From the NCBI GenBank assembly GCA_945910815.1, contig CAMDZD010000008.1:25858-89857 (forward strand): a stretch of 64,000 nt of DNA. Reading direction: 5' to 3'. Shown here one piece after another: positions 9,549 to 19,621 of the stretch; position 1 is the stretch's first letter; every line of letters begins with the position of its first letter. Below the pieces are notes generated by a model. That model was not told the origin of the DNA. It ran no database searches and was given only the letters and a program-made list of their open reading frames with translations. This DNA is from an uncultured Clostridia bacterium. Lineage in GTDB: Bacteria; Bacillota; Clostridia; Oscillospirales; Ruminococcaceae. Made by a program: the position numbers and the translations under genes.

Positions 9549-10469
9549 ATGTATAAATCAGAAATTATTTTAAAATCTCTTTGCAGATATCTTCCGGAAA
9601 AGCTTGCGGAGAGTATAGGAAAAATAAATTCCTCCGACCTTGATAATATTACTGAAATCCGCATAAGAGCCGAAAGACCGGTATGTGTTACGCTATGGGG
9701 GGAAAGTTTTTTTCTTGAAAAATCGGGAAAGCTTTCAGGAAATTTTAATAATTCGGTTCAGACAGGCTTTGCAGAAGTAAATAATATACTGAAATCGCTC
9801 TGCCGTTATTCAGTTTACAGTTACAGCAGAGAAATTTCGGAGGGATTTATAACAATAGAATCGGGAATAAGGGCGGGACTTTCGGGAACAGTTTCGTATG
9901 CGGACGGAGTAAGGACAATGCGTTACATAAACGGAATAAATTTCAGAATCCCACGGGAAATAAAGAACTGCGGAGAAAAAATATATAACAAGCTCCTTAA
10001 AAACAAGCCTTGCGGAATTATAATATGCGGTTCTGTGGCATCGGGAAAAACAACGCTTTTGCGTGATTTGTGCAGACTATGCGGAAACAGATACATAGTA
10101 TCACTGATAGACGAGAGGGGAGAGCTTGCCGGCTGTCGTGACGGAGTTCCGCAGAATGATGTCGGAATAAATACGGATATTTTTGACGGCTTTGAACGTT
10201 CGGACGGAATTATAAATGCAGTGCGTTCGATGTCACCCGAAATTATATTCTGTGATGAAATCAGCACCGAAAAGGATTCACAGGCGATGATAAAATCAGC
10301 AGGTTGCGGAGTGAAATTCATATCGACAGCTCATGCGGACAGTTTTGAAAATCTTATGAAACGCCGTTATCTTTATGACCTGATAGATTCCGGAATATTT
10401 GAGTATGCCGTTATAATGTCGGGGAGTTCGGAGGCGGGAAAAATAAAAGATGTCAGGAGAATATCATGA
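9549..10469 (+). CDS. spoIIIAA: Stage III sporulation protein AA (ATPase)
   Basis: Walker A GSVASGKTTLLRDLCR, Walker B PEIIFCDEIS, first gene of an eight-gene spoIIIA operon. Confidence 0.92.
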   Translation: MYKSEIILKSLCRYLPEKLAESIGKINSSDLDNITEIRIRAERPVCVTLWGESFFLEKSGKLSGNFNNSVQTGFAEVNNILKSLCRYSVYSYSREISEGFITIESGIRAGLSGTVSYADGVRTMRYINGINFRIPREIKNCGEKIYNKLLKNKPCGIIICGSVASGKTTLLRDLCRLCGNRYIVSLIDERGELAGCRDGVPQNDVGINTDIFDGFERSDGIINAVRSMSPEIIFCDEISTEKDSQAMIKSAGCGVKFISTAHADSFENLMKRRYLYDLIDSGIFEYAVIMSGSSEAGKIKDVRRIS

Positions 10470-10975
10470 TATTCAGGATTTGCGGAATTTCTCTTATATT
10501 TATATGCTGTTTTACAGCGGGAATAAAGGCATCGGACAGGCTGAAAAAATACTGCGAAAGCTGTAATATGCTTGAAGAAATTCTGAACAGAATAAGCATT
10601 ATGATAAAATACGGCAGTATAAATATATACGGCATAATTTCGGAACTGAAAAAAAGCGAATCGCTTTCCGGAATGGATTTTATAAAAAATCTTCCCGATG
10701 ATTTTGAAAACAATTCCGAAAGCTTTTCTGATGTGTGGAACAGAGCAGTAAATTCCGATAAAAGTATAGGAGATGAGGAAAAAAGCTTTTTAATATCATT
10801 CGGGGAGAAATTCGGTTCGAGTGATATTTCGGGGGAGCTTTCCGGAATTGAAATGCTTATGGAAAATATCCGCATTACAGCAGAAAAACGCCGTCAGGAA
10901 TACGAGAAAAAGGGCAGGCTTTACCGTTCTGTGGGACTTCTCGCCGGAATTATGACAGGTATTCTGATTTTATAG
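10466..10975 (+). CDS. spoIIIAB: Stage III sporulation protein AB
   Basis: Position in operon, N-terminal TM, size, C-terminal RSVGLLAGIMTGILIL. Confidence 0.85.
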   Translation: MIFRICGISLIFICCFTAGIKASDRLKKYCESCNMLEEILNRISIMIKYGSINIYGIISELKKSESLSGMDFIKNLPDDFENNSESFSDVWNRAVNSDKSIGDEEKSFLISFGEKFGSSDISGELSGIEMLMENIRITAEKRRQEYEKKGRLYRSVGLLAGIMTGILIL

Positions 10976-10991
10976 GGACAGGTGAAAAACA

Positions 10992-11189
10992 ATGGATATA
11001 GATTTGATTTTCAAAATTGCAGGAACAGGGATAATAGTAGCGGTACTGAATCTTGTTCTTAAACGTGCGGAACGTGAGGAACAGGCTATGATGACAACTC
11101 TTGCAGGGCTTATAGTCGTGCTTGTTGTAATAGTTCAGGAAATAGGCAGTCTTTTTGATACGGTTAAATCCGTATTCGGATTATGGTAA
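10992..11189 (+). CDS. spoIIIAC: Stage III sporulation protein AC
   Basis: 65-aa two-TM protein DLIFKIAGTGIIVAVLNLVLKRAEREEQAMMTTLAGL in operon order. Confidence 0.92.
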   Translation: MDIDLIFKIAGTGIIVAVLNLVLKRAEREEQAMMTTLAGLIVVLVVIVQEIGSLFDTVKSVFGLW

Positions 11190-11572
11190 GTGATATTACT
11201 GCTGTAAGCGGATTCTGTATTGCCGGAGCAGTTCTTGCGGTACTTATTAAACAGTATTGTAAAGAGCAGTCAATGATGATTACTCTCGGAGTGTGCATTA
11301 TGGTATTCGCAGGAGCAGTTTCGATAATTTCGCCGTTGTTGGACAGGCTTTCCGTACTTTTTACGGAATCGGGACTTGATGAGAATTATATATCGATTGT
11401 ATTCAAGGCAACAGCCATATGCTTTATAACGCAGATAACGTCTGATTTATGCCGTGACAGCGGAGAAAGTGCAATCGCCTCCGCTATGGAACTCTGGGGG
11501 CGAATTTCAATAACGCTTATATCATTACCGCTTATTGAATCAGTTATCAATACTATAACTGAATTTATCTGA
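11183..11572 (+). CDS. spoIIIAD: Stage III sporulation protein AD
   Basis: Polytopic protein with KQYCKEQSMMITLGVC, operon order. Confidence 0.9.
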   Translation: MVSDITAVSGFCIAGAVLAVLIKQYCKEQSMMITLGVCIMVFAGAVSIISPLLDRLSVLFTESGLDENYISIVFKATAICFITQITSDLCRDSGESAIASAMELWGRISITLISLPLIESVINTITEFI

Positions 11573-11591
11573 AAAAACAGGAGTTTAAAAA

Positions 11592-12599
11592 ATGAATACT
11601 GATGAGCTTTACAGACAGATTGACGGACTTCTTGAGGAATACGATATAATATATACTGCTGAAGATATAGGGGAGCTTACTCTGCCTGATTTGTTGCAGG
11701 GAATACATGATATATTTGTATCGAGAATTACAGCACCTCTTGCCTTTCTCGGAATTATAACGGCAGTAATAATATTTACATCGCTTGCAAAAAATCTGAA
11801 TACCGCAGTAATACCGCAGAAATCGGATATTGCAGATATAGCAGGAACTCTTACGGCGGTGGCAGTTCTTATAACGCCTTTGCTGTCGCTTTATTCGGAA
11901 GTATGTGATACTGTAACACGGTGCGGAGAATTTATAAATTTGTTTGTACCGGTATTTTCGGGAATATGTGCAGTTTCGGGAAGTATATCCGCCCTCGGAA
12001 CATATAATCTGATAACTCTCGGAATGTCGCAGTTGATAGTGTGGATTTCTTCAAATTACCTTATGCCCCTGCTGACTTCATTAACAGCTCTTTCAGTGAC
12101 AGGAAGTATATACTGCAACAAATCTGCGGACAGCTTTGCAAAATTTGCAGGAAATTTTATAAAATGGATTCTGACAGTAAGCACAGGTATTCTTGTGGGA
12201 TTTATGACACTTAAGGGAAGTATAGGAGCTTCTGCCGATACTTTTGCAACTAAAACAGCAAAATTTATTATATCCGGCTGTGTACCGGTAATAGGCGGAG
12301 CAGTTTCCGATGCTTATTCAACAGTAAAGGGAAGTATCGGAATACTCAAAGGCACTGCCGGAATATCGGGGATTATTATTCTTGTATTTATATTTGCACC
12401 ACCTGTTATAGAAATTATATCATTCAGAGCTGTTATAAAAATAGGAACTTTTCTTTCGGATATGTTTTCATCGGATACAACAGGTAAACTTCTGAAAAGT
12501 CTTGAAAGCGGACTTTCAACGGCATTAAGCATAATTATATGCTTTGCTCTTGTTTTTATAATAAGCACGGCAATACTTATGAAATCAAATGCATTATAG
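11592..12599 (+). CDS. spoIIIAE: Stage III sporulation protein AE
   Basis: Polytopic membrane protein, GFMTLKGSIGASADTFATKTAKFIISGCVPVIGGAVSDAYSTVKGS. Confidence 0.92.
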   Translation: MNTDELYRQIDGLLEEYDIIYTAEDIGELTLPDLLQGIHDIFVSRITAPLAFLGIITAVIIFTSLAKNLNTAVIPQKSDIADIAGTLTAVAVLITPLLSLYSEVCDTVTRCGEFINLFVPVFSGICAVSGSISALGTYNLITLGMSQLIVWISSNYLMPLLTSLTALSVTGSIYCNKSADSFAKFAGNFIKWILTVSTGILVGFMTLKGSIGASADTFATKTAKFIISGCVPVIGGAVSDAYSTVKGSIGILKGTAGISGIIILVFIFAPPVIEIISFRAVIKIGTFLSDMFSSDTTGKLLKSLESGLSTALSIIICFALVFIISTAILMKSNAL

Positions 12600-12611
12600 G
12601 GGAGGTGCTTT

Positions 12612-13052
12612 ATGGAATCGGCAGTACTTTCAGTATGTATAGTATCTCTTGCTATAAGCATTTCGGAAAATCTTACGGCAGGAACCAGACTCGGAAAACA
12701 AGTTAAATTTATTCTTTCTCTTATACTTATTGCTGTAATATTCCGACCTTTTTCGGATAATATTTCACTGCCTGATATACCTGATATTCCGGAATTTCAG
12801 CAGTATTCAGACGAATTTTACAATAACGAAATGAAAATGCGGATTTCCGAAAATATTTCGGAGGCTCTTGAAGATGAACTTCTTAAAAACGGAATCAATA
12901 CAGATTTTATTGATACGGATATTAATATTTCTGATTCGGACAGCATATCTATTAATAGTGTCACAGTCGGCACGGATAACTTTCAGCGTGCCGAAATGAT
13001 AATAAAGGAAAATCTCGGAGAGGAGACGGAAGTTTTAAATGGCTATGGCTGA
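12612..13052 (+). CDS. spoIIIAF: Stage III sporulation protein AF
   Basis: N-terminal two-TM domain, operon order. Confidence 0.85.
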   Translation: MESAVLSVCIVSLAISISENLTAGTRLGKQVKFILSLILIAVIFRPFSDNISLPDIPDIPEFQQYSDEFYNNEMKMRISENISEALEDELLKNGINTDFIDTDINISDSDSISINSVTVGTDNFQRAEMIIKENLGEETEVLNGYG

Positions 13053-13542
13053 TTTTATCAAAAAAATTCCGGCGGATAAAATAATATTCACAGCGGGTAT
13101 ACTCGGAATGATTTTCATATTGATTTCGTCACTTATTCCCGATAAGGATAATAAAAAATCTTCTGAAACGGAAAATTCAGCTTTCAGCGAATCTGCATAT
13201 CTTGATGAAACTGAAAAGCGTCTCGGAGATTTTCTAAGAAATATGGAGGGCGTGGGAAATGTAAAAGTAATGATTACTCTTAAAGGCGGAGAGCTTTATA
13301 CATATGCCCGTGAAGGCAGAAAAAGCGTTTCCGAAAACAAGACAGAAACTGATGAAAGCTATGTTATGTCGGGACGTGAAAAAAATCCCGTGCTTGAAAC
13401 TGTAAGCAATCCCGAAATAAAGGGAGCTGTCATAGCCTGTGACGGAGCATCAAATCCGTCAGTAAAAACCGATGTATATAATACAGTTTCAAAAGTTCTG
13501 GGAATACCCACTTCCGATATATATGTAACAGAACTGAAATAA
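13039..13542 (+). CDS. spoIIIAG: Stage III sporulation protein AG
   Basis: Single TM plus ring-building-type domain (LRNMEGVGNVKVMITL), operon order. Confidence 0.88.
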   Translation: MAMADFIKKIPADKIIFTAGILGMIFILISSLIPDKDNKKSSETENSAFSESAYLDETEKRLGDFLRNMEGVGNVKVMITLKGGELYTYAREGRKSVSENKTETDESYVMSGREKNPVLETVSNPEIKGAVIACDGASNPSVKTDVYNTVSKVLGIPTSDIYVTELK

Positions 13543-13567
13543 CTTTTAACAAAAGGAGATTTTTAAA

Positions 13568-14128
13568 ATGAAAAAACCATCACTGATTATCAGAAAAAAA
13601 CACATTATAATGTCATGTCTTACGCTTATGCTCGGAATTGCCGTTTATATTAACTATGTTACAGCACCGAATCCGTCAGGAATGCTTCCCGTATCGAATG
13701 ATAAAACGGAAAATGTCGGAAACTACGGTGAAACGGAGCTTGTAAACAAGGATATAAAAGATGCCTCGGAGCTTGTTTCTTCTGATTACTTTGCACAGGC
13801 TCGCCTTGACAAGATGAATAACCGTGATGAAGCCGTTCAGACTTTGCAGTCAATAATGGGGGGCGGAGATATTACAGAAGATGAAATGGTTACAAAGGCA
13901 ATCGATGCCGTTGAAGTATCAAAGCTTATAGAAAGTGAGGGAACTATTGAATCCCTTGTGAAACTTCAGGGATTTGAGGACTGCGTTGCATATCTTGACG
14001 GTGAAAGTGCAAAGGTAGTCGTTAAAACAGAGGGCCTCGACAAGGCACAGGCTACTGCCATAAAAGATATAATTCTCGGCGAAACAGAAATTTCAGCAGA
14101 AAATATAAGAATTTTTGAAGTGAAATAG
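13568..14128 (+). CDS. spoIIIAH: Stage III sporulation protein AH
   Basis: Single N-terminal TM, YFAQARLDKMNNRDEAVQTLQSIM, C-terminal YscJ-like domain. Confidence 0.9.
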   Translation: MKKPSLIIRKKHIIMSCLTLMLGIAVYINYVTAPNPSGMLPVSNDKTENVGNYGETELVNKDIKDASELVSSDYFAQARLDKMNNRDEAVQTLQSIMGGGDITEDEMVTKAIDAVEVSKLIESEGTIESLVKLQGFEDCVAYLDGESAKVVVKTEGLDKAQATAIKDIILGETEISAENIRIFEVK

Positions 14129-14223
14129 TTGAATTGAATGATTTTTTTTGATATAATATATGTATACGGACGGAATGTCTGAAAAGCCATTCCGTTCAAT
14201 TCTGAATTTGCGGAGGATTTTTT

Positions 14224-14514
14224 ATGAAAAAGGACGATTCAAAAGCATATATCAAAATATCGGAAGATGCTGTTGCAAAAATTGCAGAACTTTCGGCTCT
14301 TGAAATAAAAGGAGTTTCAAAAACAGATAAAAAATCTGTTTCAGTCAGAAATCTTGGCGGAATCGTTGAAATAAGTATTGATATATTTGTAAATGCTCCG
14401 GAAGATGCACAGTCCGTTGCAGAAAAAGTTCAGTGTGCTGTCAAGGAAAGCGTTCAGAGTATGACGGGAATCCCCGTTTCAAGAGTATGTATAGGTGTGG
14501 CCGGAACTGACTGA
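14224..14514 (+). CDS. Asp23/Gls24 family envelope stress protein
   Basis: YIKISEDAVAKIAELSALEIKGV..., upstream of nusB as in many Firmicutes. Confidence 0.88.
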   Translation: MKKDDSKAYIKISEDAVAKIAELSALEIKGVSKTDKKSVSVRNLGGIVEISIDIFVNAPEDAQSVAEKVQCAVKESVQSMTGIPVSRVCIGVAGTD

Positions 14515-14610
14515 CATTAAGAATAAAAAATTTTCCGGCTTTACAAAAGCCTGAAGTAATGCTATAATAAAGCAGGAATATTTATATACCGAAAAGGAGA
14601 GTTAAAACAA

Positions 14611-15024
14611 ATGACAAGACGTGAAATAAGGGACAGTGCTTTCAAGATTATATTTGAAAGCCTTCTCCGTGATGATTCTATTGAGGAACTTTACGAAATT
14701 GCAGAGGAAGTCGATGAAATTACAATAAATGATGATGTAAAAAAGCTTGTTGAGAGTGTTTTGTCACATGCAGATGAACTTGATGAAATTATATCAAAAT
14801 ACAGCAGGACAAGAGCATTGTCAAGAATTTCAAAGCTTAATATTGCAATACTGCGTATAGGACTTTATGAGGCTATTTATGATGAAAAAACTCCCGTAAA
14901 TGCTGCAATAAATGAAGCAGTTCTGCTTTCAAGAACGTATACATTCAAGGAGGATACTTCATTTATAAACGGTATCCTCGGAGCTTTTGCAAGAGACAAT
15001 GAAAGCAGAGATTCAAATGGCTGA
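14611..15024 (+). CDS. nusB: Transcription antitermination factor NusB
   Basis: TRREIRDSAFKIIFE...ALSRISKLNIAILRIGLYEAIYDEKTPVNAAINEAVLLSRTY...FINGILGAF. Confidence 0.93.
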   Translation: MTRREIRDSAFKIIFESLLRDDSIEELYEIAEEVDEITINDDVKKLVESVLSHADELDEIISKYSRTRALSRISKLNIAILRIGLYEAIYDEKTPVNAAINEAVLLSRTYTFKEDTSFINGILGAFARDNESRDSNG

Positions 15025-15961
15025 ATATCTCGGAATAGATACAAGCAATTATACTACGTCATGTGCCGTGTATGAAAGTTCTGAAAATAAAATCATTCAG
15101 CAGAAAAAACTTCTTCCCGTAAAAGAGGGACAGCTCGGACTCCGTCAGAGTGATGCCGTGTTTCATCATACAAAACAGTTGCCCGAAATGATTGAAAAGC
15201 TCTTTCAGTCTGATATTTCCGGAAATATATGCTGTGTTTCCGCATCATCAAAGCCACGGAATGCAGAGGGTTCATATATGCCATGCTTTCTCTGCGGAGA
15301 GGGTTTTGCACGTTCATATTCGGCAATTGCAAAAATACCTTTCTATTCAACATCTCATCAGACGGGACATATACTTTCTGCCCTTTATTCCGCCGGACAT
15401 CTGGATTTTACCGGAAGAAAATTCATAGCCTTTCATGTAAGCGGTGGGACTACTGACTGCCTTTTATGCGAACCCGATTCGGAAAATATAATAAATATCA
15501 GTCAGATTTCATCATCTCTTGATTTGAAAGCGGGACAGGCTGTCGACCGCATAGGTCTTATGCTCGGACTGAAATTTCCATGCGGTAGGGAGCTTGAAAA
15601 ACTTGCAGTCAGATGTTCCGAACCTGTGGAGAAAATAAAGCCTGTACTTAAAGGAATGGACTGTTCACTTTCCGGACTTGAAAACAAGTGTAATGATATG
15701 CTTGAAAAGGGATTTCCGAAAGAATATATTGCAAGGTTCTGCCTTGAATTTATTGCCTTTACTGTTTCTGCAATGACTGAAAAGGCAGTTGAAAAATTCG
15801 GAAATATTCCGGTTGTATATGCCGGAGGTGTTATGTCGGATATAATTATACAGAATATGCTTTCCGGACGTTTTGAGGCTTATTTTGCAAAGCCTGAATT
15901 TTCATGCGATAATGCTTCCGGAACAGCTCTTTATGGCTTTTTCAAAAGTCAGAAAAAATAA
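15017..15961 (+). CDS. TsaD/Kae1-like (peptidase M22 family) paralog
   Basis: YLGIDTSNYTTSCAVY, metal motif SHQTGHI, HVSGGTTDCLL, YAGGVMSD. Start ATG 15017 preferred over 14987. Confidence 0.82.
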   Translation: MAEYLGIDTSNYTTSCAVYESSENKIIQQKKLLPVKEGQLGLRQSDAVFHHTKQLPEMIEKLFQSDISGNICCVSASSKPRNAEGSYMPCFLCGEGFARSYSAIAKIPFYSTSHQTGHILSALYSAGHLDFTGRKFIAFHVSGGTTDCLLCEPDSENIINISQISSSLDLKAGQAVDRIGLMLGLKFPCGRELEKLAVRCSEPVEKIKPVLKGMDCSLSGLENKCNDMLEKGFPKEYIARFCLEFIAFTVSAMTEKAVEKFGNIPVVYAGGVMSDIIIQNMLSGRFEAYFAKPEFSCDNASGTALYGFFKSQKK

Positions 15962-15978
15962 TTTTTCGGGGGATTATT

Positions 15979-16866
15979 ATGAATTTTAACGATAAAATGA
16001 AATTCTATGCAGAATATACACAAAAAAAGCTGAAAGAATACAACTGCCCTGATTCTGATACAGAAAAGCAGAAAACTCTTATTGATGCTATGAATTATTC
16101 GCTTGAGGCAGGCGGAAAGAGAATCCGCCCTGTGCTTGTTTACGCATTTTGCGAAGCCTGTGGCGGAGATTATAAAAAAGTAACTGCTCCGGCATGTGCC
16201 ATAGAAATGATACATACATTTTCACTGATACATGACGACCTTCCTTCTATGGATAACGATGATTTCAGACGCGGAAAGCCGTCATGTCACAAGAAATTCG
16301 GTGAGGCGGAAGCTATTCTTGCCGGAGATGCTCTTGCACTTCTTCCTTTTGAAATTATTTCCGGTGATGAAAGACTTTCAGCTGATGAAAAAGTAAAAAT
16401 AATTTCCGTACTTTCAAAAGCCTCCGGAAAATCCGGAATGGTAGGCGGTCAGATTATAGATATGGAAAATGAAAGACGTTCAGACGTTGATGAAGATAAT
16501 CTCATAAATATGTACAGAGGAAAAACAGGTGCTTTAATCATGGCATCATGTGTTATGGGGTGCATTTGTGCGGGTGCTGATGAATTTCACATAAAAAATG
16601 CGGAAGAATATGCCTATAAGCTTGGTCTTGCCTTTCAGATTATTGACGATATACTTGATGTAACAAGTACTTCTGATGTACTCGGAAAGCCGGTCGGAAG
16701 TGATGAACAGGAAAATAAAACTACTTTCGTTACTCTTTACGGAGTTGAAAAGGCAAAACAGATTGCAATAAAGATTACAAATCAGGCTCTTGAAATACTT
16801 GAAAGCTTTGAAAACAATGAATTTCTCAAAGAACTTACTGATATGCTTCTTAAACGCAGTTTCTGA
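15979..16866 (+). CDS. ispA: Polyprenyl (farnesyl/geranylgeranyl) diphosphate synthase
   Basis: GGKRIRPVL, first DDxxD region HDDLPSMDNDDFRRGKP, second IIDDILD. Confidence 0.92.
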   Translation: MNFNDKMKFYAEYTQKKLKEYNCPDSDTEKQKTLIDAMNYSLEAGGKRIRPVLVYAFCEACGGDYKKVTAPACAIEMIHTFSLIHDDLPSMDNDDFRRGKPSCHKKFGEAEAILAGDALALLPFEIISGDERLSADEKVKIISVLSKASGKSGMVGGQIIDMENERRSDVDEDNLINMYRGKTGALIMASCVMGCICAGADEFHIKNAEEYAYKLGLAFQIIDDILDVTSTSDVLGKPVGSDEQENKTTFVTLYGVEKAKQIAIKITNQALEILESFENNEFLKELTDMLLKRSF

Positions 16867-16912
16867 TAATATTTTTTTATACTTCAGATGAGGGAGGGAA
16901 TTAAAAAAGAAT

Positions 16913-18799
16913 ATGAACAGCGAGGACATTAAAAAGAAAAGAATACAGCTAAAAGACTTGTCACTGCCGGAGGATTTGAAAAACCTTGAAATACAGCAAT
17001 GTAAAACTCTTTGTCATGAAGTGAGAAATATTCTTGTTTCGACAGTCTCAAAAACTGGCGGACATCTTGCGTCAAATCTCGGAGCAGTCGAGCTTACACT
17101 TGCTCTGCACAGAAATTTCAGTTCGCCGGACGATAAAATAATATGGGACGTTGGTCATCAGACATATACGCATAAAATACTTACGGGGAGAATGGATAAA
17201 TTCTCAACCCTCAGACAGGAAAACGGCATATCAGGATTTCCCAAACCTGAGGAATCCGAGCATGATATATTTATAAGTGGTCACAGCAGTACTTCAATAT
17301 CAGTTGCATGCGGTGTTGCGGAGGCTATGAAACTTCAGGGAAAGGATAACTATACAGTTGCCGTTATAGGTGACGGAGCTATGACGGGCGGAATGGCATA
17401 CGAAGGACTTAACAATGCCGGAAAATCAAATAAAAATCTTATAGTGATTCTGAACGACAATGAAATGTCAATTTCAAAGAATGTCGGTTCGCTTGCAAAG
17501 TATCTTACATCTTTAAGGGGAAAGGAAAAATATCTCCATACCAAAAGAGCCGTAGAAAAAACTCTGATTAACATTCCTGTTGTGGGTATGCCGGTTGCAA
17601 GGGGAATTAAAAATTCAAAGGACGCTTTCAGGGACAGGCTTTTAAATAATACGCAGTGTACCATGTTTGAAGATATGGGCTTTATTTATCTCGGACCCGT
17701 TGACGGTCATGACATTGAGGCTCTTGATGAGGTTCTGCGTACTGCAAAGAGCTATAAAGCTCCGGTACTTGTGCATGTAAGTACAGTAAAGGGAAAGGGT
17801 TACCCTCCGGCAGAAAAAAATCCGGGGGAATTTCATGGAATTTCAAGATTTGATATAGTAACGGGAAATCCCGAAGTATCTCTTGAAAACAGTTATTCTT
17901 CCGTATTCGGAAAGGAGCTTGCGGAACTTGCCGGCAAAGATGAGCGTATATGTGCCGTTACTGCTGCTATGAAATATGGTACAGGCTTACAGTATTTCTG
18001 TGAAAAATACCGTGAAAGATTCTTTGATGTCGGAATTGCAGAGGAACATGCCGTTACATTTTCGGCAGGACTTGCCTCAATGGGATTTATTCCGGTATTT
18101 GCAGTATATTCAACATTTCTTCAGAGAGCATACGACCAGCTTATGCATGATGCATCAATAAGCGGAGTTCATATAGTTCTCGGAATAGACCGTGCCGGAA
18201 TTGTAGGCGAGGACGGTGAAACTCATCAGGGAATGTTTGACGTTCCTATGCTTATGTCAGTGCCGAATACAACAATATATTCGCCCTCATGCTATGATGA
18301 ACTTAAAATGTGCCTTAATCAGGCAATATTCAAAGAAAAAAATATCACCGCTGTACGCTATCCGAGAGGCTGTGACAAAGCCGTATTTGACAAGTCAAAT
18401 CTTAATCTTTCATATACTTTTACTGAAAACGATAATTCCGATATACTTCTTGTATCATACGGAAGAATATATGATGAAGTCTATAAGGCACAGAGTATAT
18501 TAAACGGTGACGGAATACCATGCAGTCTGCTTAAGCTTACGAAAATATTTCCGCTTGATACTGAAATAATTCAGAAATCGCTCGGATATAAAAAAATAAT
18601 TTTCTTTGAGGAAAGCTATGGCGGTATATCGGTTCTTTTCGGAGACTTGTTACTTGAAAACGGATACAAGGGCGATTATATAAAAGTCAGTGCAGACGGA
18701 TTTATAAAGCAGGCATCAATTAAAAGCTGTCTTGAAAAAATCGGTCTGACGTGTGAAAAAATAGTTGAACTTGTCAGAAAAAGGAGCTTTTCAGAATGA
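16913..18799 (+). CDS. dxs: 1-deoxy-D-xylulose-5-phosphate synthase
   Basis: GGHLASNLGAVELTLALH, GDGAMTGGMAYEGLNNAG, FFDVGIAEEHAVTFSAGLA. Confidence 0.96.
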   Translation: MNSEDIKKKRIQLKDLSLPEDLKNLEIQQCKTLCHEVRNILVSTVSKTGGHLASNLGAVELTLALHRNFSSPDDKIIWDVGHQTYTHKILTGRMDKFSTLRQENGISGFPKPEESEHDIFISGHSSTSISVACGVAEAMKLQGKDNYTVAVIGDGAMTGGMAYEGLNNAGKSNKNLIVILNDNEMSISKNVGSLAKYLTSLRGKEKYLHTKRAVEKTLINIPVVGMPVARGIKNSKDAFRDRLLNNTQCTMFEDMGFIYLGPVDGHDIEALDEVLRTAKSYKAPVLVHVSTVKGKGYPPAEKNPGEFHGISRFDIVTGNPEVSLENSYSSVFGKELAELAGKDERICAVTAAMKYGTGLQYFCEKYRERFFDVGIAEEHAVTFSAGLASMGFIPVFAVYSTFLQRAYDQLMHDASISGVHIVLGIDRAGIVGEDGETHQGMFDVPMLMSVPNTTIYSPSCYDELKMCLNQAIFKEKNITAVRYPRGCDKAVFDKSNLNLSYTFTENDNSDILLVSYGRIYDEVYKAQSILNGDGIPCSLLKLTKIFPLDTEIIQKSLGYKKIIFFEESYGGISVLFGDLLLENGYKGDYIKVSADGFIKQASIKSCLEKIGLTCEKIVELVRKRSFSE

Positions 18800-19581
18800 A
18801 CCGTCTTGACAGGGAAGTATTTAAGCGTGGAATTTCTTCCAGCCGTGAACGTGCAACAGTTCTGATAAAGGGCGGAAATATTTCCGTAAACGGAAAAGTA
18901 TGTATTAAACCGTCTTTCAGCGTTGAGGAATCCGATATTATTGAGCTCAGCGGTGATGATTTGAAATATGTAGGCAGGGGAGGGCTTAAACTCGAAAAGG
19001 CTCTTGCTGAATTTGATATATGCCTTGAAAATAAAATCTGTATCGATATAGGTGCATCGACAGGCGGATTTACTGACTGTATGCTTAAAAACGGTGCATC
19101 AAAAATATATGCCGTTGACGTAGGTCACGGACAGCTTGCCGAATCCCTTAAAAATAATCAGAAAGTTGTAAATCTTGAGGGTACTGACATCAGAAATCTT
19201 TCTGCAGGCGATTTTGAAAAGCCTGCCGATTTTATTTCAATAGATGTATCTTTTATATCCCTTAAACAGATACTCCCGAAAGCTCTGGAACTTCTTTCGG
19301 CTGAGGGAATTATATCTGCTCTTATAAAGCCACAGTTCGAGGCTGGCAGACAGAATATCAGTAAGAATGGTATTGTTAAAGATAAAAAGACTCATATCCG
19401 CATACTTCAGGATATTGATTCCTTTTCACGCAGTATCGGTCTTTATCCCCATAAATATATATACTCTCCGGTCAGGGGAGGGAGCGGAAATATTGAGTAT
19501 CTTGTTAAACTGACAAAATCATTCAGTGCGGATATTCCCGATTTTTCTGCACTGGTAAACGGAGCGTGGGAAGGTCTCTGA
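18796..19581 (+). CDS. tlyA: TlyA family rRNA 2'-O-methyltransferase
   Basis: S4 domain plus YVGRGGLKLEKAL...IDIGASTGGFTDCMLKNGA. Confidence 0.93.
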   Translation: MNRLDREVFKRGISSSRERATVLIKGGNISVNGKVCIKPSFSVEESDIIELSGDDLKYVGRGGLKLEKALAEFDICLENKICIDIGASTGGFTDCMLKNGASKIYAVDVGHGQLAESLKNNQKVVNLEGTDIRNLSAGDFEKPADFISIDVSFISLKQILPKALELLSAEGIISALIKPQFEAGRQNISKNGIVKDKKTHIRILQDIDSFSRSIGLYPHKYIYSPVRGGSGNIEYLVKLTKSFSADIPDFSALVNGAWEGL

Positions 19582-19621
19582 TTTTTTATCAATATAATCT
19601 GGAAAAAGGTGTTTTTTATTA

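Noticed and set aside
10024-10060. Degenerate Walker A in SpoIIIAA (GSVASGKTT)
   Set aside because: Still satisfies GxxxxGK[ST]; not evidence of inactivation.
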